Assembly (NCBI GenBank): GCA_021325025.1
Contig: JAJPHZ010000008.1
Location: 1 to 59,008 of the forward strand
Direction of reading: 5' to 3'
Length of the DNA: 59,008 nucleotides
DNA from: Pseudomonadota bacterium
GTDB lineage: Bacteria > Desulfobacterota > Binatia > Binatales > Binataceae
Part shown: positions 1 through 9,011 of the stretch, piece after piece
Layout: the number at the start of each line of letters is the position of its first letter
Numbering within the stretch: position 1 is the stretch's first letter
Made by a program: the position numbers and the translations under genes
The notes under the pieces: generated by a model
The model's input: the letters and a program-made list of their open reading frames with translations, nothing else
What the model was told of the DNA's origin: nothing
The model's database searches: none

Positions 1-229
1 CCTGGATTTTCACCTCTCCCCGTCGGGAGAGGTCGGCGCGCAGCGCCGGGTGAGGGACCGCGCCGCCGGGCGCCATTCCTGGGCGCCAGACATCAACATT
101 CCGCAGCAGTTGTGCATAATATAAATGCCACTTAAATTTTTTCATCCGGTCCCTCACCCGCGCCTGCGGCGCGACCTCTCCCTACGAAGGGAGAGGTAAG
201 AGAACGGTCACTCATTCAATCTCCTCCCG
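1..229. repeat. REP/MITE-like palindromic unit, copy 1
   Basis: Non-coding unit built from two inverted arms, 12-59 and 148-197, around an AT-richer centre (60-147). Each arm holds a small hairpin (CCTCTCCC with GGGAGAGG) and a GGGTGAGGGACC / GGTCCCTCACCC block, so the arms are near-complete reverse complements of each other. It is followed directly by a second copy at 230. No transposase is present. It resembles dispersed palindromic elements seen between genes in many GC-rich genomes; mobility is inferred. Confidence 0.8.
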
Positions 230-459
230 CCTGGATTTTCACCTCTCCCTGTCGGGAGAGGTCGGCGCGCAGCGCCGGGTGAGGGACCGCGCCGCCGGGC
301 GCCATTCCTGGGCGCCGGACATCAAAATTCCGCAGCACTTGTGCATAATATAAATGCCACTTAAATTTTTTCATCATGGTCCCTCACCCGCGCCTGCGGC
401 ACGACCTCTCCCTACGAAGGGAGAGGTAAGAGAACGGTCACTCATTCAATCTCCTCCCA
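230..459. repeat. REP/MITE-like palindromic unit, copy 2 (tandem)
   Basis: Direct repeat of the preceding unit with a period of 229-230 bases and only a handful of substitutions plus a one-base length change near 375. Inverted arms lie at 241-288 and 378-427. A third copy begins at 460 and breaks off after about 23 bases, where the sequence continues as unrelated DNA. The near identity of copies 1 and 2 points to recent duplication. Confidence 0.8.
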
Positions 460-468
460 CCTGAATTT

Positions 469-720
469 TCACCTCTCCCTGCGCTCGCCCGCTTCCGGGC
501 GTTCGAGTGCGCCTCCATGGTGGACCGTGAAAGCGCGATCGGCGCGGCGCGGAATTACCGGTTGCTGCGGCGAAGAGGCGCCACCATCCCCGCGACCATC
601 GATACGCTGATCGCGACCTTCTGCATCCGAAACCGTCATTCGCTGCTCCACTGCGATCGCGATTTCGATCCGTTCGAACGGCATCTTGGTCTGCGCGTGA
701 TAAAAAGCTGAGCTCGGCAT
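469..720 (-). CDS. possible small protein, doubtful
   Basis: An 83-codon open frame with an ATG at 720, just after the stop of the helicase at 724. I do not recognise the product. The middle part (residues about 13-40) has ordinary amino-acid composition, while the C-terminus is Arg/Glu-rich and is read from the broken third repeat copy, suggesting that the repeat truncated or extended it. It could equally be a chance frame in GC-rich DNA; it has no clear ribosome-binding site of its own. Confidence 0.2.
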   Translation of the reverse strand: MPSSAFYHAQTKMPFERIEIAIAVEQRMTVSDAEGRDQRIDGRGDGGASSPQQPVIPRRADRAFTVHHGGALERPEAGERRER

Positions 721-723
721 GGC

Positions 724-3700
724 TCAATTGGCGCTTGCCGCCCTGAAAATCTCGGTTTCATCGACGGTAACGCCACCCTTAGCCGTGGCGATGAGCTTGT
801 AGAAGGGATCCTGCACGCGGAGCAGGCGCGGATTTGGGGTGCCGCAGTCGAACACCACATAGAGCCAATAGCGGTCGCGCAGGTTGCAGGCGCGGCTCCA
901 TTCGTTCTCGGTAAGTTCGATGTCGCCGACGCCCGCGCGACCCTTGACCTCGATCGCGCGCTCCTCGAACACGGTCGATTTGGCGCTGGTCGCGCCAAAG
1001 GCCGGGCGATTCGAGAGAATGTCGAAACCGGGATTGTCGGTTAGGCCCGCCGCGCGCGCGAGCGGCGGCGTCGAGACGTCGCGCGGGGTCCATCCCTGCT
1101 GGCGCTCGTATTCAGTAGCAATCCTGACCGCGACCTTCTCGATCTCGGCGTCGTGGCGCTTCTGGTCTTCCGGATCGGAGGAGGGGACGACGAGCGCGTG
1201 GGCCAGGAATTCGATCTCGCGCGGCTCGATCAGCTCCGGTTCGCGCCGGAGCGCCGTGAGCGCCTGCTGCTTCAGGTCTTCGAGCGAGCGCTGGCGCTGC
1301 TTGATCCGCTCAAGCTCGGCCGCCGCGCGATTATCCCCTTCGCGCGCTCTGTTGGCTGTGATTACGCGCTGCGCCAGCAGCGCGTCCTCCTCGTAACGAT
1401 AGCCCGCTTCGATAAAGCGCTCGCGCTCGGGAAGGCTGGCCAGCATCGCCGAGCGATGACGCTCGGCAATCGGCGCGGCGATTTGCTCGCGCGCAAAACG
1501 GACGGCAAGTTCGATCGCGGCCGGCGCCTGAGCCGCGAACGGGCGCACGGCGAGCGGGATTCCACCCGGACCGCCGCGCAGCAGGAGCAGATGCTCGACC
1601 GGGCATTCCTCGATACGACCCGCGCTATCCTGCCGCAATCCGACCAGGCGGTATTCGATCGGCTCCTCCGCGCGGAGCGCGCCGGATCCTTCGGCTCCGC
1701 TCAGGGCAGGATCTTCGTCGGCCTGGCGCGCGATTTGAATCAGTCCGAGATGGAAGAAATACGAAGCTTCGGCGGTCGGATCGATGAAGATCGCACCGCG
1801 AAGCGCATCGGCGGAGAAGCGCGACGCGACAGCCTCACGTAGTGCATCGAAAAAGCATTCACCGGGATGCAGGAATACAGCGGCCGAAGAATCGCCCGGA
1901 TTATGGAGCATGAAGCGGTTGCGGCTCTCCGGCGGGTAGTCTTCCAGAATCGGCCAGAATGGTTCGAGCGCGCGCGGACGTGCTTCGGTGAACGAGAAAA
2001 CCCCGTCGAGGTCGCCCTCGATGCGCAGACCGAGCAGCGGAGCGGCCCGCTCGATGAAGCTTCGCACGTAACCGGGAAGCAGGCGGCGAAGCTGCTCGCG
2101 CGAGACGATCGCGCGCTCGGTGTCGAGCCGCGCGGCGACTTCGCCGCCATCGCCATAGAGCTTGCGCTCCCATTCTTCGAAAGCCTTGATCTGCTCGGGC
2201 GTAAGCTTCCCCTCGATTTCGGTCACACTTTGTGTGGCGCCCTGGTCGGTGACCGACTTTTCGAGATAGTCCTTGAGGCTCACTCCCTCAAACAGCCGGC
2301 CGATAACGTCGAAAACCTTGTCGGAGTTGAGTTCCTTGCGGATTTTCTCGAGCTTGTCGAGCAGCGTCTTGAGTACGCGGCCTTCGCGGGTGCGGCCCGC
2401 CACCAGGTTGATGATGCGCACCTCGTGGGTCTGTTTGTAGCGATGGATACGGCCCATGCGCTGCTCCAGCCGCGCCGGATTCCATGGGATGTCGTAGTTG
2501 ACCATCAGCCAGCAGGCGCGCTGCAGGTTGATGCCTTCCCCCGCGGCGTCGGTGCAGATCATATAAGCCGCGCCGCCGTCAACGGTTGGCTTGTCGAAGA
2601 AGGCTATCTGTTCCTGACGCTCCAGGTAGTCCATCGCGCCGTGAATTCGGGCGACGCGGCCGGCAAAGCCCATCGCTTCGAGACTTTGGACGATGAAGTC
2701 CAGGGTATCGCGGTGCTCGGTGAAGACGAGGATCTTCTGATCGCGCCATCGCGGGTCTCGAATTACTTCGCGGAGTTTCTCGAACTTGGAGTCTTCGCCG
2801 CGCTCGTAGACCTGGCGCGCGAGATCCAGCAGATTGCGCACCTGGTTGCGCTCGGCCTCAAGCTCGCCGAGAGTGGCGCCGACCACGCCCGCCATCGCCT
2901 CGAGCTCGGCGGCCTCGTTTTCCTCGAGCCCATCTTCGGGCTCCTCTTCGTCGGCGGTCTTGTCATCTTCGATATCGCGCACGCGCAGGCGTTCCTGAAG
3001 CGACAGCAGTTGCTCAGTGGTGAGGCGGCCGGCTCGCACGTCCTCGATTAGGGCGTCGAGCTTTGCGAGCCGGCGCTCGAACGAGCGCATCAGGGCATAG
3101 GTCGAGCTGGCGAGCCGGCGCTGGAAGACGCTCATGGCGAGGCGGGCGGCGGAGCGATTCAAGATGCGGGCGCGATTGTAGTATTCGCGCATGTAGTCAG
3201 TGGTCTGGTCGTACAGCGCCTGCTCGCTCACCTGGCCCTGGGAAAGCTCGTAGCTGAGTGTGTCCGAGTTGCGGGGAGGAAAGATGCGCGACGCGTCGAA
3301 GCGCACCATCTCCTCTTTGGTGCGGCGGATAAAGTGCTGCCGGCGCGACTGGGGCGGATAGGCGTCGAAAGCCTCCTTGGTCGAAAGCACCTCCGGTTCG
3401 AGCAGCCGCCAGAGGCAATAGTAGGGAAAGTCCTTGCCCATGTGGGGTGTGGCCGTGAGCAGCAGCAGATGGCGGCAGCTCCAGGGCAGCCGGTACGCAG
3501 GATCGAGGCCGTGAACGCCGGCGAGCGCCTCGGCAAGCTTGTAGCGTTCGGTGCGCCGAATCGTGAAGCCGTCGTCCAGATGCGCCGCGAGCTTATGGGC
3601 CTCGTCGAAGATCGCGAGGTCATATGGAGCGACGTCCGGTTCGCGCAGGCGGGCGAGCATTCGGTCGCCGCTAAGTGTGTCAACGCTCACGATTACCAGG

Positions 3701-4365
3701 TCGCCATCCGCGCCCGCGAAGGGATTGCCGGCGCGCGCATCCAAGCCGGTGACGATTTTGAAACGCAGCCCGAAGAGGGTGCGTAATTCGCTCTCCCAGT
3801 TCCCGATCAGGCCGGCGGGTGGAACGACCAGCACTCTGCGGACGAGACGGCGCGTCAGCATCTCGCGGATGTATAGCCCGGCCATGATGGTCTTGCCCGC
3901 GCCGGCGTCGTCGGCCAGCAGGAATCGCAGCCGCGGTTGCGGCAGCATGTGCTGGTAGACCGCGATTCGCTGATGCGGCAGCGGATCGATGCGGGAGATT
4001 TCGGTCGCGAAGGCGGGGTTGAAGATATAGCCGTAGGACAGGCGCTCGGCCTCAGCGACCGCGCGGACGATCTCGGGATTGGCGGAAAAATCGAGGTCTG
4101 GGATTAGGTCAGTCCGCGCGTGGCGGCCATCAGTTCGACTGGGACGCTGACCGCTCGGCTGCGGCAGCAAAGCGTCCAGGCCGTGCTCCTCGGCGGCAAG
4201 AATCCGCTGCCAGGCGAGCGGCGACGGATGCGACTGACCGTTCTCCCAACGGTTGACGGACGCGAGGGAGACGCCCATCAGTTCGGCGAATTGCATCTGG
4301 GTCAGGCCCAGCTTGCCGCGCAGCCGCCGGACCCGTTGACCATAGTCAACCTGGATGACCGTCAC
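724..4365 (-). CDS. Xre-HTH / SNF2-type helicase / DUF3883 protein
   Basis: A 1213-residue nucleic-acid-dependent ATPase. Residues 8-63 form an Xre-type helix-turn-helix (LTQMQFAELMGVSLASVNRW). A superfamily-2 helicase core follows: Walker A DDAGAGKT at 152-159, DEAH at 254-257, a TATPHMGK motif, then the second RecA domain with FTEHRDT, DAAGEGINLQ and the arginine-finger motif QRMGRIHR. The last ~90 residues (IEVKGRAGVGDIELTENEW) match the DUF3883/NOV C-terminal domain found in restriction and defence proteins. The start is GTG with GGAGG directly abutting it, so the leader is very short. It stands alone in the window; any partner lies left of base 1. Role is probably DNA remodelling or defence, with possible self-regulation through the HTH; this is inference. 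Confidence 0.9.
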   Translation of the reverse strand: MTVIQVDYGQRVRRLRGKLGLTQMQFAELMGVSLASVNRWENGQSHPSPLAWQRILAAEEHGLDALLPQPSGQRPSRTDGRHARTDLIPDLDFSANPEIVRAVAEAERLSYGYIFNPAFATEISRIDPLPHQRIAVYQHMLPQPRLRFLLADDAGAGKTIMAGLYIREMLTRRLVRRVLVVPPAGLIGNWESELRTLFGLRFKIVTGLDARAGNPFAGADGDLVIVSVDTLSGDRMLARLREPDVAPYDLAIFDEAHKLAAHLDDGFTIRRTERYKLAEALAGVHGLDPAYRLPWSCRHLLLLTATPHMGKDFPYYCLWRLLEPEVLSTKEAFDAYPPQSRRQHFIRRTKEEMVRFDASRIFPPRNSDTLSYELSQGQVSEQALYDQTTDYMREYYNRARILNRSAARLAMSVFQRRLASSTYALMRSFERRLAKLDALIEDVRAGRLTTEQLLSLQERLRVRDIEDDKTADEEEPEDGLEENEAAELEAMAGVVGATLGELEAERNQVRNLLDLARQVYERGEDSKFEKLREVIRDPRWRDQKILVFTEHRDTLDFIVQSLEAMGFAGRVARIHGAMDYLERQEQIAFFDKPTVDGGAAYMICTDAAGEGINLQRACWLMVNYDIPWNPARLEQRMGRIHRYKQTHEVRIINLVAGRTREGRVLKTLLDKLEKIRKELNSDKVFDVIGRLFEGVSLKDYLEKSVTDQGATQSVTEIEGKLTPEQIKAFEEWERKLYGDGGEVAARLDTERAIVSREQLRRLLPGYVRSFIERAAPLLGLRIEGDLDGVFSFTEARPRALEPFWPILEDYPPESRNRFMLHNPGDSSAAVFLHPGECFFDALREAVASRFSADALRGAIFIDPTAEASYFFHLGLIQIARQADEDPALSGAEGSGALRAEEPIEYRLVGLRQDSAGRIEECPVEHLLLLRGGPGGIPLAVRPFAAQAPAAIELAVRFAREQIAAPIAERHRSAMLASLPERERFIEAGYRYEEDALLAQRVITANRAREGDNRAAAELERIKQRQRSLEDLKQQALTALRREPELIEPREIEFLAHALVVPSSDPEDQKRHDAEIEKVAVRIATEYERQQGWTPRDVSTPPLARAAGLTDNPGFDILSNRPAFGATSAKSTVFEERAIEVKGRAGVGDIELTENEWSRACNLRDRYWLYVVFDCGTPNPRLLRVQDPFYKLIATAKGGVTVDETEIFRAASAN

Positions 4366-4381
4366 CCTCCCCGGTGCGAGC

Positions 4382-4410
4382 TATATAGCAACGCCCAGAG
4401 CGGAAGCCAA
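4382..4410 (-). promoter_or_regulatory. sigma70-type promoter of the helicase gene
   Basis: On the minus strand TTGGCT (4410-4405) is separated by exactly 17 bases from TATATA (4387-4382). The predicted transcript would start near 4375, only about 10 bases before the GTG at 4365, leaving room for little more than the GGGGAGG sequence. Pattern match only, but spacing and both boxes are good and the position fits. Confidence 0.6.
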
Positions 4411-4795
4411 GCGTTAGAAGGGTCGTTTGATTTCATTAGACAACTATCGCATCTGTCCGAAAAGCCTGCGGCAGCATTGTTCCAGGATGCTCGGGGTCAT
4501 GTGACCGGCCGCCGTCAAGGGTTGCGCAGTCAAGGGCCGAACGATCAAGATTTCCCTCCCGGGGTTACCGCTGACGCGGCCCGATCCAATCCCTCATCCC
4601 TACTATGAAACCCCGTCGCGGCTGGGCGGCATCAAAGCGGCGCGTCTTGCGGCTGAGGAAGGAAAAGGGGCAGGATCGTAGCAGATCGAATCGCTTGGCC
4701 CGGCGGGCGGTTTTTGCCGGCGTTGGGCATAATTCAGCACAGGCGGATTAGGCTGTCGCGTGGCGGCGGCACGGATTTCAAAGCAGGTGAAGCAG
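4411..4795. other. divergent intergenic region before the sugar-phosphate operon
   Basis: About 385 bases between the helicase promoter and gnd. I see no RNA gene and no convincing reading frame. It must carry the promoter for the six-gene operon to the right, but no TTGACA/TATAAT pair with proper spacing is obvious; CATAAT at about 4729 is the only -10-like box and lacks a good -35. Confidence 0.4.
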
Positions 4796-5815
4796 ATGCA
4801 GATCGGAATGATCGGACTGGGACGCATGGGCGCCAACATGGTGCGGCGCCTGATGCGCGGCGGCCACCAATGCGTGGTGCGCGACGTCTCCGCCGACGCG
4901 GTGCGCGCGATGGCGGCCGAGGGCGCCAGGGGCTCGAGCTCGCTGGAGGATTTCCTGGCGCAACTGACCAAGCCGCGGGTGGTGTGGCTGATGGTGCCGG
5001 CGGCGATCGTCGATGCGCAGTTGGAGGAGCTGGCGGCCAGGCTGTCGCCGGGCGACATTATCGTCGATGGCGGAAATTCCTACTATCGGGATGATATCGA
5101 CCGGGCCAAACGGCTTAAGCCCCGCGGCATCCATTATGTCGACTGCGGCACCAGCGGCGGCGTGTGGGGACTGGAGCGTGGCTACTGCCTGATGATCGGC
5201 GGCGAACCCGACGTGGTGCGCCATCTCGACCCGCTCTTCGCCACCCTGGCGCCCGGCGCCGGCACACTGCCGCGCACGCCCGGACGCGAGAAGCTGGGCG
5301 GCACCGCCGAGCAAGGCTATCTGCATTGCGGGCCCAACGGCGCGGGGCATTTCGTCAAGATGGTGCACAACGGCATCGAGTACGGCCTGATGGCGGCGTA
5401 TGCGGAGGGGCTTAACATCCTCAAGAACGCCAACGCCGGAAAGCATCAGCGCGCCGCCGACGCCGAGACCACGCCGCTGCGCAATCCCGAGTACTATCAG
5501 TACGATCTCAACCTGGCCGACATCGCCGAAGTATGGCGCCGCGGCAGCGTAATCGCGTCATGGCTGCTCGATCTGACGGCGGCGGCGCTGGCCGGCGACC
5601 CCAAACTGGAGCGCTTCGCCGGGCGGGTGTCGGATTCGGGCGAGGGGCGATGGACGGTGGACGCCGCGATCGACGAGGGCGTCCCGGCCAACGTGCTGGC
5701 CACGGCGCTGTTCGAACGCTTCAGCTCGCGCGGCGAGGCCGACTTCCAGGACAAGCTGCTGTCGGCGATGCGCTTTGAGTTCGGCGGGCATCTGGAGAAG
5801 GGTAGCGGGTCATGA
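4796..5815 (+). CDS. gnd: 6-phosphogluconate dehydrogenase, decarboxylating, short type
   Basis: Oxidises 6-phosphogluconate to ribulose 5-phosphate and CO2 in the cytoplasm. The 339-residue protein is the short GntZ/YqeC-like form, about 130 residues shorter than the E. coli enzyme. Visible features: N-terminal Rossmann motif GLGRMGANM, substrate loop [10 protein letters not shown], and the active-site block [19 protein letters not shown] containing the catalytic Lys. I chose ATG 4796 because it gives the canonical MQIGMIGLG start; the frame stays open to GTG 4760. The stop overlaps the start of zwf by ATGA, so the two are translationally coupled. Short Gnd enzymes are often NAD-dependent, but cofactor choice cannot be read safely here. 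Confidence 0.95.
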   Translation: MQIGMIGLGRMGANMVRRLMRGGHQCVVRDVSADAVRAMAAEGARGSSSLEDFLAQLTKPRVVWLMVPAAIVDAQLEELAARLSPGDIIVDGGNSYYRDDIDRAKRLKPRGIHYVDCGTSGGVWGLERGYCLMIGGEPDVVRHLDPLFATLAPGAGTLPRTPGREKLGGTAEQGYLHCGPNGAGHFVKMVHNGIEYGLMAAYAEGLNILKNANAGKHQRAADAETTPLRNPEYYQYDLNLADIAEVWRRGSVIASWLLDLTAAALAGDPKLERFAGRVSDSGEGRWTVDAAIDEGVPANVLATALFERFSSRGEADFQDKLLSAMRFEFGGHLEKGSGS

Positions 5816-7185
5816 CCGAGCCACGTTCCGACGCCCTGGCGTTTTTCGGCGCCACCGGCGATCTGGCCTACAAGAAGATCTTTCCGGCGCTGCATGCGAT
5901 GGCGCGGCGCGGCCATCTGGAGTTCCCGGTGATCGGCGTCGCCAAGTCGGGATGGGGCCTGGAGCAGCTGCGCGAGCGCGCCCGCGACTCCATCCAGACC
6001 CATGGCGGCGGCGTGGATGAAAAGGCCTTCGCCGTCCTGCTCAAGCGGCTGCGCTACGTGGACGGCGATTACAACGACCCCGCGACGTACACGGCGCTGC
6101 GCAAGGAACTGGGCGACGCGGCGCATCCCGCCCATTACCTGGCGATTCCGCCCAGCCTGTTCGCAACCGTAACCGAAGGGCTGGCGAAGTCCGGATGCGC
6201 CCGCGGCGCGCGGCTGATCGTGGAGAAGCCCTTCGGACGCGATCTGCCCTCGGCGCAGGCGCTGAACCGGACGATCCATTCGGTTTTCGAGGAAAACGAC
6301 GTCTACCGTATCGACCATTACCTGGGCAAGGAGCCGGTGCAGAACCTGCTGCTGTTCCGCTTCGCCAACTCCTTCCTGGAGCCGATCTGGAACCGCAATT
6401 ACGTCGACAGCGTTCAGATCACGATGGCGGAGGATTTCGGCGTGCAGGGGCGCGGGCGTTTTTACGAGGAAGCCGGCGCGATCCGCGACGTGGTGCAAAA
6501 CCATATGCTACAAGTGGTAGGATTTCTGGCGATGGAGCCGCCGGTCACCACCTACCACGAGTCGATCCGCGACGAGCAGGCCAAGGTCTTTCGCGCCCTC
6601 CGCCCGCTGCGCGCCGACGATCTGGTGCGCGGCCAGTTCAGGGGCTACCGCAAGGAGCCCGGCGTGTCGCCCACCTCCACGGTGGAGACCTTTGCCGCCG
6701 TGCGCCTGCATATCGATTCCTGGCGATGGGAGGACGTGCCCTTTTTCATCCGCGCCGGCAAATGCCTGCCCGTGACCACCACCGAAGTGCTGGTTACGCT
6801 CAAGCGCCCGCCGCTGCGCAAGGTCGGCGACACCAATTACTTCCGTTTCCGGCTGAGCCCCGAGGTAATTATTGCCGTCGGCTCGCAGATCAAAAAGCCC
6901 GGCGAGCAGTGGATCAGTGAGTCCACCGAGCTTAAGGTGGTGCACAATCCCGAAGGCGAGGAGATGGACGCTTACGAGCGGCTGCTGAGCGACGCGATGG
7001 TGGGCGACGGGATGCTGTTTGCGCGCGAGGATGCGGTCGAGGCGGCCTGGTCGGTGGTGCAGCCGATCCTGGGCGACGTCACGCCGGTGCTCGAGTACGA
7101 GCCGGGCACCTGGGGTCCGCGGGAGGCGGACCGCTTGACCGAAGAGATCGGCGGCTGGCATACGCCGCAGAAGTCGGGCGGATGA
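5812..7185 (+). CDS. zwf: glucose-6-phosphate 1-dehydrogenase
   Basis: Catalyses the first oxidative step of the pentose phosphate pathway, glucose 6-phosphate to 6-phosphogluconolactone. The 457-residue protein has the N-terminal dinucleotide-binding motif [17 protein letters not shown] and the active-site signature [15 protein letters not shown] with catalytic His, followed by the C-terminal (beta+alpha) domain ([16 protein letters not shown]). It is slightly shorter than the usual ~490 residues. Its start codon lies within the stop of gnd. No lactonase gene (pgl) follows, so that step must be encoded elsewhere or occur spontaneously. Confidence 0.97.
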   Translation: MTEPRSDALAFFGATGDLAYKKIFPALHAMARRGHLEFPVIGVAKSGWGLEQLRERARDSIQTHGGGVDEKAFAVLLKRLRYVDGDYNDPATYTALRKELGDAAHPAHYLAIPPSLFATVTEGLAKSGCARGARLIVEKPFGRDLPSAQALNRTIHSVFEENDVYRIDHYLGKEPVQNLLLFRFANSFLEPIWNRNYVDSVQITMAEDFGVQGRGRFYEEAGAIRDVVQNHMLQVVGFLAMEPPVTTYHESIRDEQAKVFRALRPLRADDLVRGQFRGYRKEPGVSPTSTVETFAAVRLHIDSWRWEDVPFFIRAGKCLPVTTTEVLVTLKRPPLRKVGDTNYFRFRLSPEVIIAVGSQIKKPGEQWISESTELKVVHNPEGEEMDAYERLLSDAMVGDGMLFAREDAVEAAWSVVQPILGDVTPVLEYEPGTWGPREADRLTEEIGGWHTPQKSGG

Positions 7186-7209
7186 TGCGGCGAACGAGGA
7201 TGAATCGCG

Positions 7210-7896
7210 ATGAGTGAAGCGGCACGGACACGAGCCAAGCTGGTTTTTCTGATCGACGTGGACAACACGCTGCTGGACAACGACCGCGTTGCCGCCGACC
7301 TCAAGCGCCATCTGACGCGCGAGGTCGGCGCCGAGCGCCAGGAGCGCTACTGGGCGCTGTTCGAGCAACTGCGCGAGGCACTGGGTTATGCCGACTACCT
7401 GGGCGCGCTGCAGCGCTACCGCGTCGAGCATCCGCACGAGCCCCATCTGCTCGAAGTGTCGCGCTACCTGGTCAATTATCCGTTCGCCAACCGGCTGTAT
7501 CCGGGATCGCTCGACGCGATCGAGTACCTCTCGCAGTTCGGCACCACCGTCATCCTGACCGACGGCGACGTGGTTTTCCAGCCGCTCAAGATCGATCGCG
7601 CGGGGCTGTTCGAGGCGGTGCAGGGACGCGTGCTGCTCTACATTCACAAGGAGCAGGAGCTGGCCGAGGTGGAGCGGCTGTTCCCGGCCGATCATTACGT
7701 GCTGATCGACGACAAGATCCGCATCCTGACGGCGGCGAAAAAGGTGTGGGCCGGCCGCTTGACCACGGTTTTTCCCCGCCAGGGCCATTACGCCCTGGCG
7801 CCGGAGGTGGCGAATTATCCCAAGGCGGACATTACCATCGAGCGCATCAGCGACCTGCTCGGCTACGACATCGGGGCGCTGGGCGGTGCGCGATGA
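7210..7896 (+). CDS. HAD-superfamily hydrolase inside the pentose phosphate operon
   Basis: A 228-residue haloacid-dehalogenase-fold protein. Motif I is DVDNTLLDND with both catalytic Asp residues, motif II is ILTDGD, a Lys in YIHKEQ fits motif III, and IDDK is the metal-binding motif IV, so it should be an active phosphatase or phosphomutase-like enzyme. It lies 24 bases after zwf and 13 bases before tal, hence the same operon. The substrate is probably a sugar phosphate or a side-product of this pathway; that is inference from context. It is not a 6-phosphogluconolactonase by fold. Confidence 0.85.
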   Translation: MSEAARTRAKLVFLIDVDNTLLDNDRVAADLKRHLTREVGAERQERYWALFEQLREALGYADYLGALQRYRVEHPHEPHLLEVSRYLVNYPFANRLYPGSLDAIEYLSQFGTTVILTDGDVVFQPLKIDRAGLFEAVQGRVLLYIHKEQELAEVERLFPADHYVLIDDKIRILTAAKKVWAGRLTTVFPRQGHYALAPEVANYPKADITIERISDLLGYDIGALGGAR

Positions 7897-7909
7897 TAGC
7901 GGAGGCATT

Positions 7910-8995
7910 ATGAAAGCAACGCAAAAGCTCCATGACGCGGGCCAGAGCCTGTGGCTGGACAACATCCGACGCGAGCTGCTGACCGGCGGCGGCTTGCGGC
8001 GCTACATCAGCGAGTATTCGGTCACGGGTCTGACCTCCAACCCGACCATCTTCGACAACGCGATCAAGGAAAGTTCCGACTACGACGGCGCGATCCGGCA
8101 GAACAACGCCGCGGGCAAAAGCAGCGAGGACGTGTTCTTCGAACTGGCGCTGGAAGACTGCACCGGTGCGGCCGACCTGTTCCGTCCCATTCACGACCGC
8201 ACCAACGGGGTGGACGGATGGGTCTCGCTGGAAGTATCGCCCAAGCTGGCCTACGACACCTCGAGCACGGTGGCGGCGGCGCGCGAGCTGCATGCGCGCG
8301 CCAACCGGCCCAATTTGTTCATCAAGATACCGGGCACGCGCGAGGGGCTGCCGGCGATCGAAGAGTCGATTTTCGCGGGCATCCCGATAAACGTCACGCT
8401 GCTGTTCTCGCGCGAGCACTATCTGGCCGCCGCCAACGCCTACATGCGCGGCATCGAGCGGCGCGTCTCGGCCGGACTCAATCCCTACGTTCCCTCGGTA
8501 GCGTCGCTGTTCATCAGCCGCTGGGACGTGGCGGTCAACAAAAAGGTGCCCGAAGCGATGCACGATCGGATCGGCATCGCGATCGCCAAGCGCACCTACA
8601 AGGCCTATCGCGAGCTGCTGGCCAGCGACCGGTGGCTGCGGCTGATCAACTTCGGCGCGCGCTCGCAGCGGCTGTTGTGGGCCAGCACGGGCACCAAGGA
8701 TCCCAAGGCCTCCGACGTGCTCTACATCGGTTCGCTGGCCGCCCCGCATACGATCAACACCATGCCGGAGAACACGCTCAAGGCGTTGGCCGATCACGGC
8801 AACGTCGGCGCGATGCTGCCGCGGGACGGCGGCGACGCCGAGCAGGTGCTGGCCGAGTTCGTGCGCGCCGGCATCGACCTTGACGCAACCGCCGAGCAAT
8901 TGCAGCGGGAAGGCGCCGAAGCGTTCGTCAAGTCGTGGGACGACCTGATGTCGCGCATCGAAGAGAAGAGCGCCGCGCTCAAGAAGGCGGGCTGA
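7910..8995 (+). CDS. tal: transaldolase
   Basis: Transfers a dihydroxyacetone unit between sedoheptulose 7-phosphate and glyceraldehyde 3-phosphate. The 361-residue protein shows [16 protein letters not shown] near the N-terminus and NLFIKIPGT, which carries the Schiff-base Lys. The length fits the longer Tal class common in Actinobacteria and Cyanobacteria that is often next to, or fused with, Pgi. ATG 7910 is preceded by GGAGG at 7901-7905 and gives [11 protein letters not shown], a better start than the upstream in-frame codon at 7886, which overlaps the HAD gene. Confidence 0.96.
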   Translation: MKATQKLHDAGQSLWLDNIRRELLTGGGLRRYISEYSVTGLTSNPTIFDNAIKESSDYDGAIRQNNAAGKSSEDVFFELALEDCTGAADLFRPIHDRTNGVDGWVSLEVSPKLAYDTSSTVAAARELHARANRPNLFIKIPGTREGLPAIEESIFAGIPINVTLLFSREHYLAAANAYMRGIERRVSAGLNPYVPSVASLFISRWDVAVNKKVPEAMHDRIGIAIAKRTYKAYRELLASDRWLRLINFGARSQRLLWASTGTKDPKASDVLYIGSLAAPHTINTMPENTLKALADHGNVGAMLPRDGGDAEQVLAEFVRAGIDLDATAEQLQREGAEAFVKSWDDLMSRIEEKSAALKKAG

Positions 8996-9011
8996 ACGGC
9001 GAGGACAGGGC

